64,000 nt of DNA from Rhodobacteraceae bacterium IMCC1909 (GTDB lineage: Bacteria > Pseudomonadota > Alphaproteobacteria > Rhodobacterales > Rhodobacteraceae): the NCBI GenBank assembly GCA_030704425.1, contig JAPDHM010000002.1, positions 930,001 to 994,000 on the forward strand, in the 5' to 3' direction. Positions 43,931 to 52,622 of the stretch are shown in pieces. The notes beneath the pieces are model-generated. The model searched no databases. It was not told the origin of the DNA and saw only the letters and a list, made by a program, of their open reading frames with translations. A program made the position numbers and the translations under genes. Position 1 is the stretch's first letter. Each line of letters starts with the position of its first letter.

Positions 43931-45322
43931 TTAGTAGCGATAATGCTCTGGCTTGAATGGGCCTTCGGAGCTCACGCCGATATAGGCGGCTTGCTCGTCA
44001 TTGAGTTTCGACAGCTTCACCCCAATACGATCAAGGTGCAGACGCGCGACCTTTTCGTCCAAATGTTTGGGCAGGATGTATACTTCGTTGCTGTAATCAT
44101 CGCCCTTGGTCCAAAGCTCAATCTGCGCCAGGACTTGGTTTGTGAAGGAGGCGGACATCACAAAGGAGGGGTGGCCCGTAGCATTGCCCAGGTTCAACAA
44201 GCGACCTTCTGAAAGCAGGATCAAACGATTGCCATTTGGCATTTCGATCATGTCTACCTGCTCTTTGATATTGGTCCATTTGTGGTTCTTGAGGCTGGCG
44301 ACCTGAATTTCATTGTCGAAGTGACCGATGTTGCCGACGATCGCCATATCTTTCATGTCACGCATATGTTCGATGCGGATCACATCTCTGTTGCCTGTTG
44401 TGGTGATGAAAATATCCGCGCTGGAGACAACATCTTCAAGAAGCACAACTTCAAAGCCATCCATGGCCGCTTGCAAGGCACAGATGGGGTCAACTTCCGT
44501 GACCTTCACACGCGCACCGGCGCCGCGCAGGGAGGCAGCAGAGCCTTTGCCCACATCGCCATAACCTAAAACCACCGCTACTTTACCAGCCATCATTGTA
44601 TCGGTGGCGCGGCGGATGCCGTCGACCAAAGATTCCTTACAGCCGTATTTATTGTCGAATTTCGACTTGGTGACGGAATCGTTCACATTGATGGCTGGGA
44701 AGGGCAGCTGGCCTTGTTTGACCAATTCATACAAGCGGTGCACGCCTGTGGTGGTTTCTTCGGACACACCTTGGATCGCGGCGCGGGTTTTTGTGAACCA
44801 ACCGGGCGTTTCGGCCATGCGTTTTTTGATCTGTGCAAAGACGGCCTCCTCCTCTTCGGATTTTGGAACGGCGATAAGATCGGGTTCCCCTTCTTCCACC
44901 CGTGCACCCAAAAGCACATAAAGCGTTGCATCGCCGCCATCATCAAGAATCATGTTTGCGCCCTCTGGGAACATGAAAGAACGGTCTAGGTAATCCCAAT
45001 GTTCTTCCAAGGACTGACCTTTTATCGCAAAAACTGGCGTGCCGCCCGCGGCGATTGCCGCGGCGGCGTGGTCTTGGGTGGAGAAAATGTTGCAAGAGGC
45101 CCAGCGCACATCCGCACCAAGCTCAACAAGAGTCTCAATCAGGACTGCCGTTTGGATGGTCATATGCAATGAGCCAACAATGCGCGCGCCTTTCAATGGC
45201 TTGGCTGCACCATATTGTTTTCGAAGCGCCATCAGTCCAGGCATTTCGGTTTCAGCGATATCCAATTCTTTGCGGCCGAACGCAGCTAAAGAGATGTCTT
45301 TTACAATATAATCATGTGCCAT
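43931..45322 (-). CDS. ahcY: S-adenosylhomocysteine hydrolase
   Basis: NAD-dependent enzyme that splits S-adenosylhomocysteine to adenosine and homocysteine, removing the by-product of SAM methylation. 463 residues. Seen: [39 protein letters not shown] near 52-90, [20 protein letters not shown]-binding [21 protein letters not shown] near 250, and the C-terminal [21 protein letters not shown]. Its linkage to regA is common in Rhodobacterales. I looked for an SAH riboswitch in the 125 bases upstream and found no convincing fit. Confidence 0.97.
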   Translation of the reverse strand: MAHDYIVKDISLAAFGRKELDIAETEMPGLMALRKQYGAAKPLKGARIVGSLHMTIQTAVLIETLVELGADVRWASCNIFSTQDHAAAAIAAGGTPVFAIKGQSLEEHWDYLDRSFMFPEGANMILDDGGDATLYVLLGARVEEGEPDLIAVPKSEEEEAVFAQIKKRMAETPGWFTKTRAAIQGVSEETTTGVHRLYELVKQGQLPFPAINVNDSVTKSKFDNKYGCKESLVDGIRRATDTMMAGKVAVVLGYGDVGKGSAASLRGAGARVKVTEVDPICALQAAMDGFEVVLLEDVVSSADIFITTTGNRDVIRIEHMRDMKDMAIVGNIGHFDNEIQVASLKNHKWTNIKEQVDMIEMPNGNRLILLSEGRLLNLGNATGHPSFVMSASFTNQVLAQIELWTKGDDYSNEVYILPKHLDEKVARLHLDRIGVKLSKLNDEQAAYIGVSSEGPFKPEHYRY

Positions 45323-45447
45323 TTAGCGGTCCTTACGGGGTTTTAACGTCTATGGGTTTGAAGATTTTTGCCGTCATAACATTGCTTTGTCCTCTCGACA
45401 ATAGGGCAGGGTACAAGATAACCTGCTGGGAAAAAGGTCAAGCACTT

Positions 45448-46038
45448 ATGAAACAACCCCGCGCATGGCAAAGGATGCTCTCTGGTCGTATACTGGATCT
45501 GCTGGACCCGACACCTGTAGATATTGAGGTGGAAGATATCGCGCATGGGTTGGCCTTTGTTGCACGGTGGAACGGCCAAACTGTTGGAGATTTTGCTTAT
45601 TCGGTTGCGGAACATTCTTTGTTGGTTGAGCAAATTTTTTTGCACCTGCACCCAAAGGCCTCTCCAGCGCAGCGGTTGACCGCCCTGCTGCATGACGCGC
45701 CTGAATATGTGATTGGGGATATGATCTCACCGGTAAAGGCTTCGGTCGGACCAGGATACGAAGATCTCAACAAACGATTAACCGCCGCTATTCATATCCG
45801 TTTTGGTCTGCCAGCTGTCACGGCCTCAACGCTCAAAAAGCAGATTAAAAAAGCCGACAAGATTAGCGCGTGGTTGGAAGCCACACAATTGGCAGGGTTT
45901 TCACGGGCGGAAGCGGATCGGCTATTTGGCAAGGTGGATGCCAATCTTGCCGGCAGCCTAACCCTCCATCTGCGGCCGCCGCTGGAGGTCCGGCAAGACT
46001 TTACGGCAAAACATGCCGAGCTTTTGGCGCAGATATGA
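45448..46038 (+). CDS. HD-domain hydrolase (YfbR-like)
   Basis: 196 residues from ATG at 45448 with AAAAAGG upstream; the open frame runs far upstream into ahcY antisense and is rejected. Metal-dependent HD phosphohydrolase: H56 in YSVAEHSLLVEQ, HD pair H82-D83 in LLHDAPEYVIGDMISPVK, later Asp in KKADKISAWLEATQ. The pattern of YSVAEHS plus HDAPE resembles YfbR-type 5'-deoxynucleotidases and related dNTP hydrolases, but the substrate is not fixed by sequence. It stands alone, divergent from ahcY. Confidence 0.85.
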   Translation: MKQPRAWQRMLSGRILDLLDPTPVDIEVEDIAHGLAFVARWNGQTVGDFAYSVAEHSLLVEQIFLHLHPKASPAQRLTALLHDAPEYVIGDMISPVKASVGPGYEDLNKRLTAAIHIRFGLPAVTASTLKKQIKKADKISAWLEATQLAGFSRAEADRLFGKVDANLAGSLTLHLRPPLEVRQDFTAKHAELLAQI

Positions 46039-46138
46039 TCGCCGGCTTCCACGGCCTGTGTTTTAATTGTTAGCATTTGAGGATATGCAGGAATTTTTCT
46101 CAAGACATTAAAAAGAAATCGATTTTTGGAATGTACAA

Positions 46139-46902
46139 ATGGTTCAGGGCAAGAGGAAATGGGGCATAGGTCCAATTAAGGACTTTATCGAACAGCATGG
46201 GTTGCGCGAAAAATTTGACGCCCTGACTCCCCCAAAAGTTGCGACCGTTGCTTATCGGGATGCCAGTTTCAAGTTCTATATCCCCGACGCAATGACTGAC
46301 AAAATGCAATTGGCTCCTTTGCTTGGGTGGTATCACGAACGTTCCTTGCTGGAGGCATTTCATTCAGCCGTAGATTCAATTGGAACCATCTGTGATTTAG
46401 GTGCCAATTTTGGGTCCCATACGGCCTACTTTGCGGCCATTATGAAGGCCTGGTGGGTGCAGTCATTTGAGCCACAGGCACATTTGATTGATGTCATCAA
46501 AAAACATTAGAGCTGAATCAGATAGATAATGTGACGTTGCATCATGCGGTTGCCGGCGCAAAATTGGACAAGGCGCATTTGAAGCGCACCCATGTTGAGA
46601 ATTCAGGCATGGCTGAATTTCGGCCAGGGGCTGGCGACCTGCCAGTTGATATGTTGCCTGTCGATGATGTTGTTGACGACGAACATGTGAAGGGTGTGAA
46701 AATTGACGTTGAAGGCATGCAAATGCCCGTTTTGCGCGGCATGTCAAAAACCATCCGTCGCTGTGCACCGGTGCTGTGGTTTGAGCTGAGACCTGCAAAA
46801 GGTGAGATCGAACAGCCATCCGAGTGGTTGGCAAAGCGAGGATACCGACGCCAACAAATTATTTTTCGAGACTTTTTATTCATTCCAGAGACCTCAGCGT
46901 GA
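46139..46902 (+). pseudogene. FkbM-family methyltransferase, frameshifted
   Basis: Two adjacent frames make one FkbM-type SAM methyltransferase. The first (46139-46510) has GTICDLGANFGSHTAYFAA, the SAM-binding loop, and FEPQAHLIDVIKK; the second (46531-46902) has LHHAVAGAKLDKAHL, GVKIDVEGMQMPVLRGM and APVLWFELRP, which complete the fold. They join if one A is added to the A6 run near 46500 (giving IKKTLELNQIDNVTLHHAV). So it is either a single-base deletion or a sequencing error. Targets of this family are usually sugars or small polyketides; no polysaccharide cluster is adjacent. Confidence 0.82.
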
Positions 46903-46928
46903 TGTGACTGCGTGCAGAAATGAGGGTG

Positions 46929-46975
46929 GCGCCTGCCGGGGGGCAGGCAGGCGCAGCCCGGTGTTGCCACCGGGC
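46929..46975 (-). terminator. Tandem GC-rich hairpins after the amidinotransferase gene
   Basis: Two stems in a row: GCGCCTGC/GCAGGCGC (46929-46954, 10-base loop) and GCCCGGTG-TTGC-CACCGGGC (46956-46975, four-base loop). They lie 14 to 60 bases beyond the amidinotransferase stop. Neither is followed by a U run, so they may be RNA-stabilising 3' ends or Rho-assisted terminators rather than classic intrinsic ones. Confidence 0.5.
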
Positions 46976-46988
46976 ATAATGTTGTGGT

Positions 46989-48107
46989 TTAACGGTTTGG
47001 AAAGTAGTCCTCGCAGACGCCTTCGCGGTAAACATCTGCGGTGCAGCAATGCAGTCCGCCGCCAAAGGCGTAGGCATCCCGCAGGTCCACTTCGACCACT
47101 TCCATGCCCAGCTTGTCCATTTGCTCTGCCTGATAGACTTCAGACTTTTCGACACAAACGGTTTTTGGATCTAGGACAAGGACATTCATGCTCAGCCATG
47201 TGGAGGAATAGCATAGTGGTGGCGGTGCGTTATGGGCCGGTTGGGCGGAATCGACAATCTGCCAATCGTTTTTTTGAAACATTTCGCGTTGCCCATCGGG
47301 CAGGTGGCGTTGTGGATTGTTCAAGATGAGCCCGGGGCGCAAAGGGGTGAATGTTGCATCGATGTGAATGGGGTAGGGGTCGCCTGGGAAATTCACCGCA
47401 TGCACCCGATGGTCTGGGAAGTGGCGGCGCAGCCATTCAATGCCCTTGAGGTTCGTGGTGAACCCATGTTGAACGACCAAATCGCGGCCAAACCGCAAAA
47501 CATCGGCGGCATCGAACAGAGGCTCCTCTTCGGTGGTGACAAAGAATTTTTCTGCTGTCCATTTCAGCCGCTTCTCAACACCAATCTTTTCAGAGAGGTA
47601 ATCGGGGTGATAATCTGCATCGGTCAACCGAGGTTTGGGTGCGGATTCATGGCGGAATTTTGGGTCTTCTTCAAAATATTTTTGCATCAAAGGGCGGTAG
47701 TTCAAATATTCAAACCAGCGACAGCGATAAGACATGGTCGCTTCGAGCATTTCGGATCCAACGGTCAGCAAGACATCGCGGGGCGGCATGCAACCAAATT
47801 GGCTTTCGGTTGAGAAATCTGGTGTTTGCACTGGCACAGAGTGATCGATTGACGTGGGGCGGTCCACGCGAATGCCGCGTTTTTCCAACTGGCTGGCGAA
47901 ATTATTGAGCAACTCATTGGCGCGATCAATCGTTTCTTGTGGCCGGCGACCCCATTGGCCGCGCATGTCGCTATCTTCTGGTACTTTTGCGTCCAGAGCG
48001 GGCTCTTCTGCTGGAATATGGCAATCATCCGCCCGGCCAACGATGACATGGCGCAGCGGGTCCCATTCATTCCAACTATTAACAATTGTCTTACCAGTGT
48101 CGCTCAT
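46989..48107 (-). CDS. Glycine/inosamine-type amidinotransferase
   Basis: 372 residues of the guanidino-transferring family that holds vertebrate L-arginine:glycine amidinotransferase (AGAT, creatine path), StrB and CyrA. Seen: EPLFDAADVLRFGRDL near 195-210 with the catalytic Asp, PYPIHIDATFTPLRPG near 255 with the catalytic His, and the nucleophile C354 in FGGGLHCCTADVYREG. These match AGAT residues in order. Expected activity is arginine plus an amine (glycine most likely) to ornithine plus a guanidino compound. No creatine- or antibiotic-type neighbours are present, so the acceptor is open. Single gene with its own 3' hairpins. Confidence 0.88.
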   Translation of the reverse strand: MSDTGKTIVNSWNEWDPLRHVIVGRADDCHIPAEEPALDAKVPEDSDMRGQWGRRPQETIDRANELLNNFASQLEKRGIRVDRPTSIDHSVPVQTPDFSTESQFGCMPPRDVLLTVGSEMLEATMSYRCRWFEYLNYRPLMQKYFEEDPKFRHESAPKPRLTDADYHPDYLSEKIGVEKRLKWTAEKFFVTTEEEPLFDAADVLRFGRDLVVQHGFTTNLKGIEWLRRHFPDHRVHAVNFPGDPYPIHIDATFTPLRPGLILNNPQRHLPDGQREMFQKNDWQIVDSAQPAHNAPPPLCYSSTWLSMNVLVLDPKTVCVEKSEVYQAEQMDKLGMEVVEVDLRDAYAFGGGLHCCTADVYREGVCEDYFPNR

Positions 48108-48294
48108 TTTCAGGCTCCCGATCCTGTGATGGTGTGAATTATTAAACTGCAGATAAATCGTTTTTTCGGCAGTGGCTATATCAAAGCGAAGGGCGAAGGG
48201 TGACGCGCGACCTTTCAGTGTCTATATTGAATTGACAGCAAGGCTCTAGAGAGGCAGGCAGGCGACTCAGCCGCTGCAAGTACAAGGGATCACG

Positions 48295-48909
48295 ATGACG
48301 AATCATGTTTATAAGGGCGATTTGCCGGATGGCTTGGATCTGGGTCCAATTGTGGCCATTGATTGTGAGACGATGGGTCTGAACCCTAAGCGCGACCGCC
48401 TCTGCGTGGTGCAACTGTCCAGCGGTGATGGACATGCGCATTTGGTGCAAGTGGCCAAGGGCCAAACAGCGGCGCCCAATCTATGCCGGATTCTTGAAGA
48501 TCCCAATGTTCTGAAGCTCTTTCACTTTGGCCGGTTTGATATTGCAGCCATGAAGGAGGCTTTTTGCGCTTTGACCTCGCCGGTCTATTGCACCAAGATT
48601 GCCAGCCGCATGACCCGAACTTACACCGATCGGCATGGTTTGAAAAACCTGCTGCAAGAATTGCTCTGCGTGGATATTTCCAAACAACAGCAATCTTCTG
48701 ATTGGGGTGCGGCGGGTTTATCTAAGGCGCAAGTGGAATATGCGGCGTCTGACGTGCTATATTTGCATGCATTGCGTGAGCGTTTGAATGAGATGCTGAT
48801 CCGTGAGGGGCGCATGGAGCTGGCGCAATCTTGCTTTGACTTCTTGCCGACGCGGGCTGAGCTCGATCTTGCAGGCTGGCCAGACAGCGACATTTTTGCC
48901 CATTCTTAG
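48295..48909 (+). CDS. Ribonuclease D-like 3'-5' exonuclease
   Basis: 204-residue DEDDy exonuclease: D23 and E25 in AIDCETMGLNPKRDRLCVVQLS, the second Asp in FHFGRFDIAAM near residue 80, and YAASDVLYLHALRERL near 150 with D and Y. It lacks the C-terminal HRDC domains of full-length RNase D, which is normal for the short alphaproteobacterial form. It begins a run of genes for lipopolysaccharide transport (lptC-lptA-lptB). Confidence 0.9.
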   Translation: MTNHVYKGDLPDGLDLGPIVAIDCETMGLNPKRDRLCVVQLSSGDGHAHLVQVAKGQTAAPNLCRILEDPNVLKLFHFGRFDIAAMKEAFCALTSPVYCTKIASRMTRTYTDRHGLKNLLQELLCVDISKQQQSSDWGAAGLSKAQVEYAASDVLYLHALRERLNEMLIREGRMELAQSCFDFLPTRAELDLAGWPDSDIFAHS

Positions 48910-48936
48910 GCTGGGATTTTATAACTGAGAGGCGCA

Positions 48937-49545
48937 ATGCATTTTTCTTTCGACGACGGTTATTCAGCGCTTGTTGCATGGCTGAAAACCCTGCTGCCCA
49001 TCGCCGCGCTGGGCCTATTGTCGACGATTTTTCTGTTTTCTGGCAAAGTGGATGTGACCCAATCTTTGCCCTATGCCGAACACAATGTGGCTGAAATTAT
49101 CCGCGAACAGCGTATCACACAGCCATATTTCACCCACATTGCCAGCAATGGCACTGAAATCACACTCTCTGCAGCCTATGCTTCACCGCAGTTTGAAAAC
49201 GCAGATATCCTTGAGATTATTGATCTATTTGTCGTTCTTAGATCTACCAGCGATCGCACCGTCCAAGTGACCGCGGGGCAGGGCGCTTTGGATTCAGCAA
49301 CGCAAACAGCGCAAATTTCAAAGAATGTTCACATTGCCGCCTTGCCAGATTTTTGGGTAACAACCGAGGCCTTGGACATGAATCTCAAACAGGGCGTGGC
49401 ATCTGCCATTGGTGGATTTCAAGGGGTCACAGCCTTGGGTGAGATCACTGCGGGAGAAATGCATCTGCAAATGACCGCCGACGATCAGCAAATTGTTTTC
49501 ATAAATGATGTGCGGCTGGTATACTCTCCGAAACTTATTGATTGA
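48937..49545 (+). CDS. lptC: LPS export ABC transporter periplasmic protein LptC
   Basis: Bitopic protein that links LptB2FG to LptA in the bridge moving lipopolysaccharide to the outer membrane. 202 residues: membrane helix at about 17-35 (LLPIAALGLLSTIFLFSG), then beta-jellyroll periplasmic domain (GALDSATQTAQISKNVHIA, GVASAIGGFQGVTALGEITAGEMHLQ). The MHFSFDDGYS start has a GAGG ribosome site. Its last codons overlap with the region before lptA. Confidence 0.88.
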   Translation: MHFSFDDGYSALVAWLKTLLPIAALGLLSTIFLFSGKVDVTQSLPYAEHNVAEIIREQRITQPYFTHIASNGTEITLSAAYASPQFENADILEIIDLFVVLRSTSDRTVQVTAGQGALDSATQTAQISKNVHIAALPDFWVTTEALDMNLKQGVASAIGGFQGVTALGEITAGEMHLQMTADDQQIVFINDVRLVYSPKLID

Positions 49546-49553
49546 GGTTATCC

Positions 49554-50042
49554 GTGCGCCACATTTTGCTGCTCATTACAGTTCTGCTCTCGACCGTTTG
49601 CGGAGCATTGGCCCTTTCGGCGCAAACCACTGTGTCTTTGGACGGGTTTCAAAGTGATCCGGAAGCCTCTGTCGAAATGCTGGCCGATAGGCTCACGGTC
49701 AGTCAAAAAGATGGCGCCGTGCGGTTTGAGGGCAATGTCGTGATCGCACAGGGGGATATACGCCTGTCCGCAGATCTTGTGGATGTCACCTATCTAGAGG
49801 CTGGCGGGATTGGCCGGCTGTCGGCCAGCGGAAGCGTTCTTTTGGTGTCACCGTCCGACACAGCACAAGCGGACAGCGCGGTCTATGATTTTTCAGCGCG
49901 CGAATTGCGGATGCGGGGTAATGTTTTGCTCAACCAAGGCGCAATAAGCCTGTCCACCGATCTTCTGACGATTGATCTTGAGACGGGGGGCGCTGTGATG
50001 GAAGGCCGGGTGCGTACCGTTTTGCCAGGCGGATCCAAATAA
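49554..50042 (+). CDS. lptA: LPS transport periplasmic protein LptA
   Basis: Periplasmic bridge protein of the Lpt machine. 162 residues from GTG at 49554, favoured over an in-frame TTG at 49542 because GAGG at 49544-49547 is correctly spaced for the GTG; the protein then begins MRHILLLITVLLSTVCGALALSAQ, a signal peptide. OstA-like beta repeats follow (FEGNVVIAQGDIRLSADLVDVTYLEAGG, YDFSARELRMRGNVLLNQGAISLSTDLLTIDLETG). One base is shared with lptB (TAATG). Confidence 0.9.
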   Translation: MRHILLLITVLLSTVCGALALSAQTTVSLDGFQSDPEASVEMLADRLTVSQKDGAVRFEGNVVIAQGDIRLSADLVDVTYLEAGGIGRLSASGSVLLVSPSDTAQADSAVYDFSARELRMRGNVLLNQGAISLSTDLLTIDLETGGAVMEGRVRTVLPGGSK

Positions 50043-50800
50043 TGGCGGAACCGCAATTTGAAGTGTCAGATGGCAAGGGCGGCCTCAAAATAGAGTCACT
50101 GCGAAAGAGTTACCGCAAGCGGTTGGTCATTAGCGATGTGAGTATGCATTTGCACCGGGGCGAAGTTGTGGCGCTTTTGGGGCCAAATGGCTCGGGGAAA
50201 ACCACCTGTTTTTACTCCATCGCTGGGTTGGTCACGCCAGAGGGAGGACGGGTAAGCATTGATGGCCGCGATGTCACCCGCTTGCCGATGTATCGGCGCG
50301 CCCGGCTCGGCATCGGATATTTGCCGCAAGAAACGTCCATTTTTCGCGGCATGAATGTTGAAGATAACATTCTTGCAGTGCTGGAATTGAGCATGAAAGA
50401 CCGTGTGCGACGCTTTGAGCGTTTGGAAGAATTGCTCAATGAATTTTCCATTGAACCTCTGCGCCGCTCTCCGGCGCTTGCCCTATCTGGTGGCCAGCGC
50501 CGGCGGGTTGAGATTGCGCGATGTTTGGCTGCAAACCCAAAATATTTGCTGCTGGATGAGCCTTTCGCCGGGGTGGATCCAATCGCGGTTGGGGAGATTC
50601 GCAATTTGGTGTCAGACTTGAAAAAGCGTGGTCTTGGGGTGCTGATCACCGACCACAATGTTCGAGAAACGCTCGATATCGTCGATCGTGCTTATATTTT
50701 GCATGATGGCGTGGTTCTACGCAGCGGCACAGCGCAAGAGATTGTTGAGGACGAAAATGTTCGACGTGTCTACTTGGGTGAAAATTTCAGATTGAGCTAA
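50042..50800 (+). CDS. lptB: LPS export ABC transporter ATP-binding protein LptB
   Basis: ATPase that powers extraction of lipopolysaccharide from the inner membrane with LptFG. 252 residues: Walker A GPNGSGKTTCFYSI near 46-54, Q-loop GYLPQETSIFRGMNVEDN, signature LALSGGQRRRVEIARCLA, Walker B YLLLDEPFAGVDPIAV and switch ITDHNVRETL. The QETSIFR sequence is diagnostic of LptB. Confidence 0.96.
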   Translation: MAEPQFEVSDGKGGLKIESLRKSYRKRLVISDVSMHLHRGEVVALLGPNGSGKTTCFYSIAGLVTPEGGRVSIDGRDVTRLPMYRRARLGIGYLPQETSIFRGMNVEDNILAVLELSMKDRVRRFERLEELLNEFSIEPLRRSPALALSGGQRRRVEIARCLAANPKYLLLDEPFAGVDPIAVGEIRNLVSDLKKRGLGVLITDHNVRETLDIVDRAYILHDGVVLRSGTAQEIVEDENVRRVYLGENFRLS

Positions 50801-50831
50801 TATTCAATTTGGAGTTGACAATTACCCCTTA

Positions 50832-50845
50832 TATTTGGCCAAATA
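50832..50845. promoter_or_regulatory. 14-bp palindrome in the lptB-hpf gap
   Basis: TATTTGGCCAAATA, a perfect palindrome in the 192-base gap before hpf, 11 bases after a TTGACA hexamer (50815-50820). No matching -10 element at proper spacing is obvious. It may be an operator or chance. The rest of the gap shows only weak repeats. Confidence 0.25.
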
Positions 50846-50992
50846 GCGTCGTGACATGTTGTCATTATATTCAGCCAATTCAAACAAACTGCACCCTGCA
50901 GCTTGCGACCGTTCATGGGATCGTGAGGCGTGATTGATGTGGCCTATCGCGCCCTTAGCTGGTCATTTTGAGGCTGATAAAAAGGAGACCAA

Positions 50993-51559
50993 ATGTTATA
51001 TCAAATTTCCGGAAAACAAATCGACATTGGCGCTGCACTTCAAACGCATGTGAAATCCGTTGTGGACACCATTGCCTCAAAATACGCAGAGCGACCAACT
51101 GATGCTTCGGTCGTATTTTCGCGAAGCTCTAATGAATTTGTCTGCGAGGTGAGTGTACATTTGTCGACCGGGTTAACGGCGCAAGCCAAAGCGCATGATC
51201 ATGAAATATATGCCGCTTTTGACGCCGCTGCTGATAAAATGGAGAAACAATTGCGCAGATATAAGCGCAGATTGAAAGATCATCATAAAGAACGCGCCCA
51301 GCCCGTTGAATTCTCGGAAGCATCCTCGTATATCCTCGCCCAACAAGACGATTCGACCGATAACGAACCGGAGAGTCTGCAACCTTTAATTGTGGCGGAG
51401 ATGGAGCAGAAAATCCAATCTTTGTCTGTAGGAGAGGCAGTGATGCAGATGGAACTCGCGGGGGCGCCGGTCCTTGTCTTTAAAAACGAAGGTCATAATG
51501 GAGTAAATGTTGTATACCGCCGTGACGATGGCAATATTGGATGGGTCGACCCGGCCTAA
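50993..51559 (+). CDS. hpf: Ribosome hibernation promoting factor, long form
   Basis: Binds the 30S subunit in stationary phase and pairs ribosomes into inactive 100S dimers. 188 residues: N-terminal S30AE domain (1-105; VSVHLSTGLTAQAKAHDHEIYAAFDAAADKMEKQLRRYKRRLKDHHK) and the C-terminal dimerisation domain of long HPF (130-185; VGEAVMQMELAGAPVLVFKNEGHNGVNVVYRRDDGNIGWVDP). The GGAG ribosome site is clear. It precedes ptsN by 24 bases. Confidence 0.96.
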   Translation: MLYQISGKQIDIGAALQTHVKSVVDTIASKYAERPTDASVVFSRSSNEFVCEVSVHLSTGLTAQAKAHDHEIYAAFDAAADKMEKQLRRYKRRLKDHHKERAQPVEFSEASSYILAQQDDSTDNEPESLQPLIVAEMEQKIQSLSVGEAVMQMELAGAPVLVFKNEGHNGVNVVYRRDDGNIGWVDPA

Positions 51560-51583
51560 GCCAACATACAACTAGGATTGTAA

Positions 51584-52048
51584 ATGGATCTACTTGAAAT
51601 CATTCATCCCGATGCTGTGCGTAGCGCCCAATCTGTGGGCAGCAAAAAGCGCCTGTTCCAAGATCTGTCCGCTATGGCGGCGCAGGTCTATGGTATGGAT
51701 TGTGACGGTGTGGTTGAAGCGCTCTTGGAGCGTGAAAGCTTGGGTCCAACCGGTGTGGGGCGCGGTGTCGCCCTGCCCCACGCACGTCTTGAAAACCTCG
51801 ATCGCATAGTGGGCTGTTTTATCAAACTTGATCGCCGGATTGATTTTGATGCGGTTGATCGCCAGCCGGTTGATCTGGTCTTTGCACTTTTTGCGCCGTT
51901 GAATAGCGGCGTGGAGCATCTAAAGGCTTTGGCCCTTGTCTCGCGGACACTGCGGGACGCTGATGTGTGCATGAAGCTGCGCAACAATGAGAGCGCCAGC
52001 ACCTTGCTCGCGATCTTGCAGGAAGGGCCGAACTCAGTCGCGGCCTAA
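51584..52048 (+). CDS. ptsN: PTS IIA-like nitrogen-regulatory protein
   Basis: Phosphoacceptor of the nitrogen PTS (EIIA-Ntr), which signals nitrogen and potassium status. 154 residues with H66 in GRGVALPHARL, the phosphorylated His, and DRQPVDLVFALFAPLNSGVEHLKALALVSRTL. The usual neighbour rpoN is missing between lptB and hpf here, a loss common in Rhodobacterales. Its stop overlaps the end of a convergent remnant. Confidence 0.95.
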   Translation: MDLLEIIHPDAVRSAQSVGSKKRLFQDLSAMAAQVYGMDCDGVVEALLERESLGPTGVGRGVALPHARLENLDRIVGCFIKLDRRIDFDAVDRQPVDLVFALFAPLNSGVEHLKALALVSRTLRDADVCMKLRNNESASTLLAILQEGPNSVAA

Positions 52049-52497
52049 ACCCCTAACGGTTTAAGCCCAAAATTGGTGTAATCCGCAGCATAGGCCTCGC
52101 GGGCAAAATTTTCGAGCTCGGTATCGTAGATTTCCGCAAGTGCTGGGCCCTGCGGTGGCGGTGCGGATGGGGGCGCATACCATGTCAGACCAACCTGGTG
52201 GGATAACAGTTTCAAATCCTTCTCCAGAGTTTCTGCGCGCACGATCATTTGTGGTGGCGCGAACTTGCAAAAGCCCTGTATAATTTGCGATTGACTGGCC
52301 CAGGCTCCGTCAGCACGCAAGGCGGTTTGGCCAGCTAGATTGAATTTTAGAAATTTTAGGAATTCGCAGAAGCAAGCGCGTAGTTGCGTGGTTGATAAGG
52401 GCGGCTCATCTGGGTGCTCGGGCAGGGGAAAGTTATGCACCCGGCGCAATTCGGCATAGTGGTCATCTTTGATCGGTAAGACAAGGATATAAAACGT
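52045..52497 (-). pseudogene. Truncated sulfotransferase, C-terminal remnant
   Basis: An open stretch of about 150 codons with no usable start; a TAG at 52498-52500 closes it upstream. The text QLRACFCEFLKFLKFNLAGQ, ADGAWASQSQIIQGFCKFAPP, MIVRAETLEKDLKLL and AYAADYTNFGLKPLG resembles the C-terminal half of Roseobacter family-2-type carbohydrate sulfotransferases, including the RxETLxxDL and YxxDxxxFG segments. The PAPS-binding N-terminus is absent and the 125 bases before cysQ hold no recognisable remainder. It is probably inactive. Confidence 0.62.
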
Positions 52498-52622
52498 CTA
52501 GTTAAAATATATATAGGTGTTCGTGGATTGTCCCTCTTTCAGTAGGGTCAAGATCCTAAGGTTGTGTAAATTTTTGTCTCCTGAATCATATTGGCTATGC
52601 GCCTGCGGTCTTTGCTGTGAGT

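Noticed and set aside
45055-45447. An N-terminal extension of the HD hydrolase of 131 residues
   Set aside because: It runs antisense through ahcY; the ATG at 45448 has a good ribosome site and the family starts there.
45323-45447. SAH riboswitch upstream of ahcY
   Set aside because: I looked for the conserved paired core and did not find a convincing fit; an Infernal search with the SAH riboswitch models would decide.
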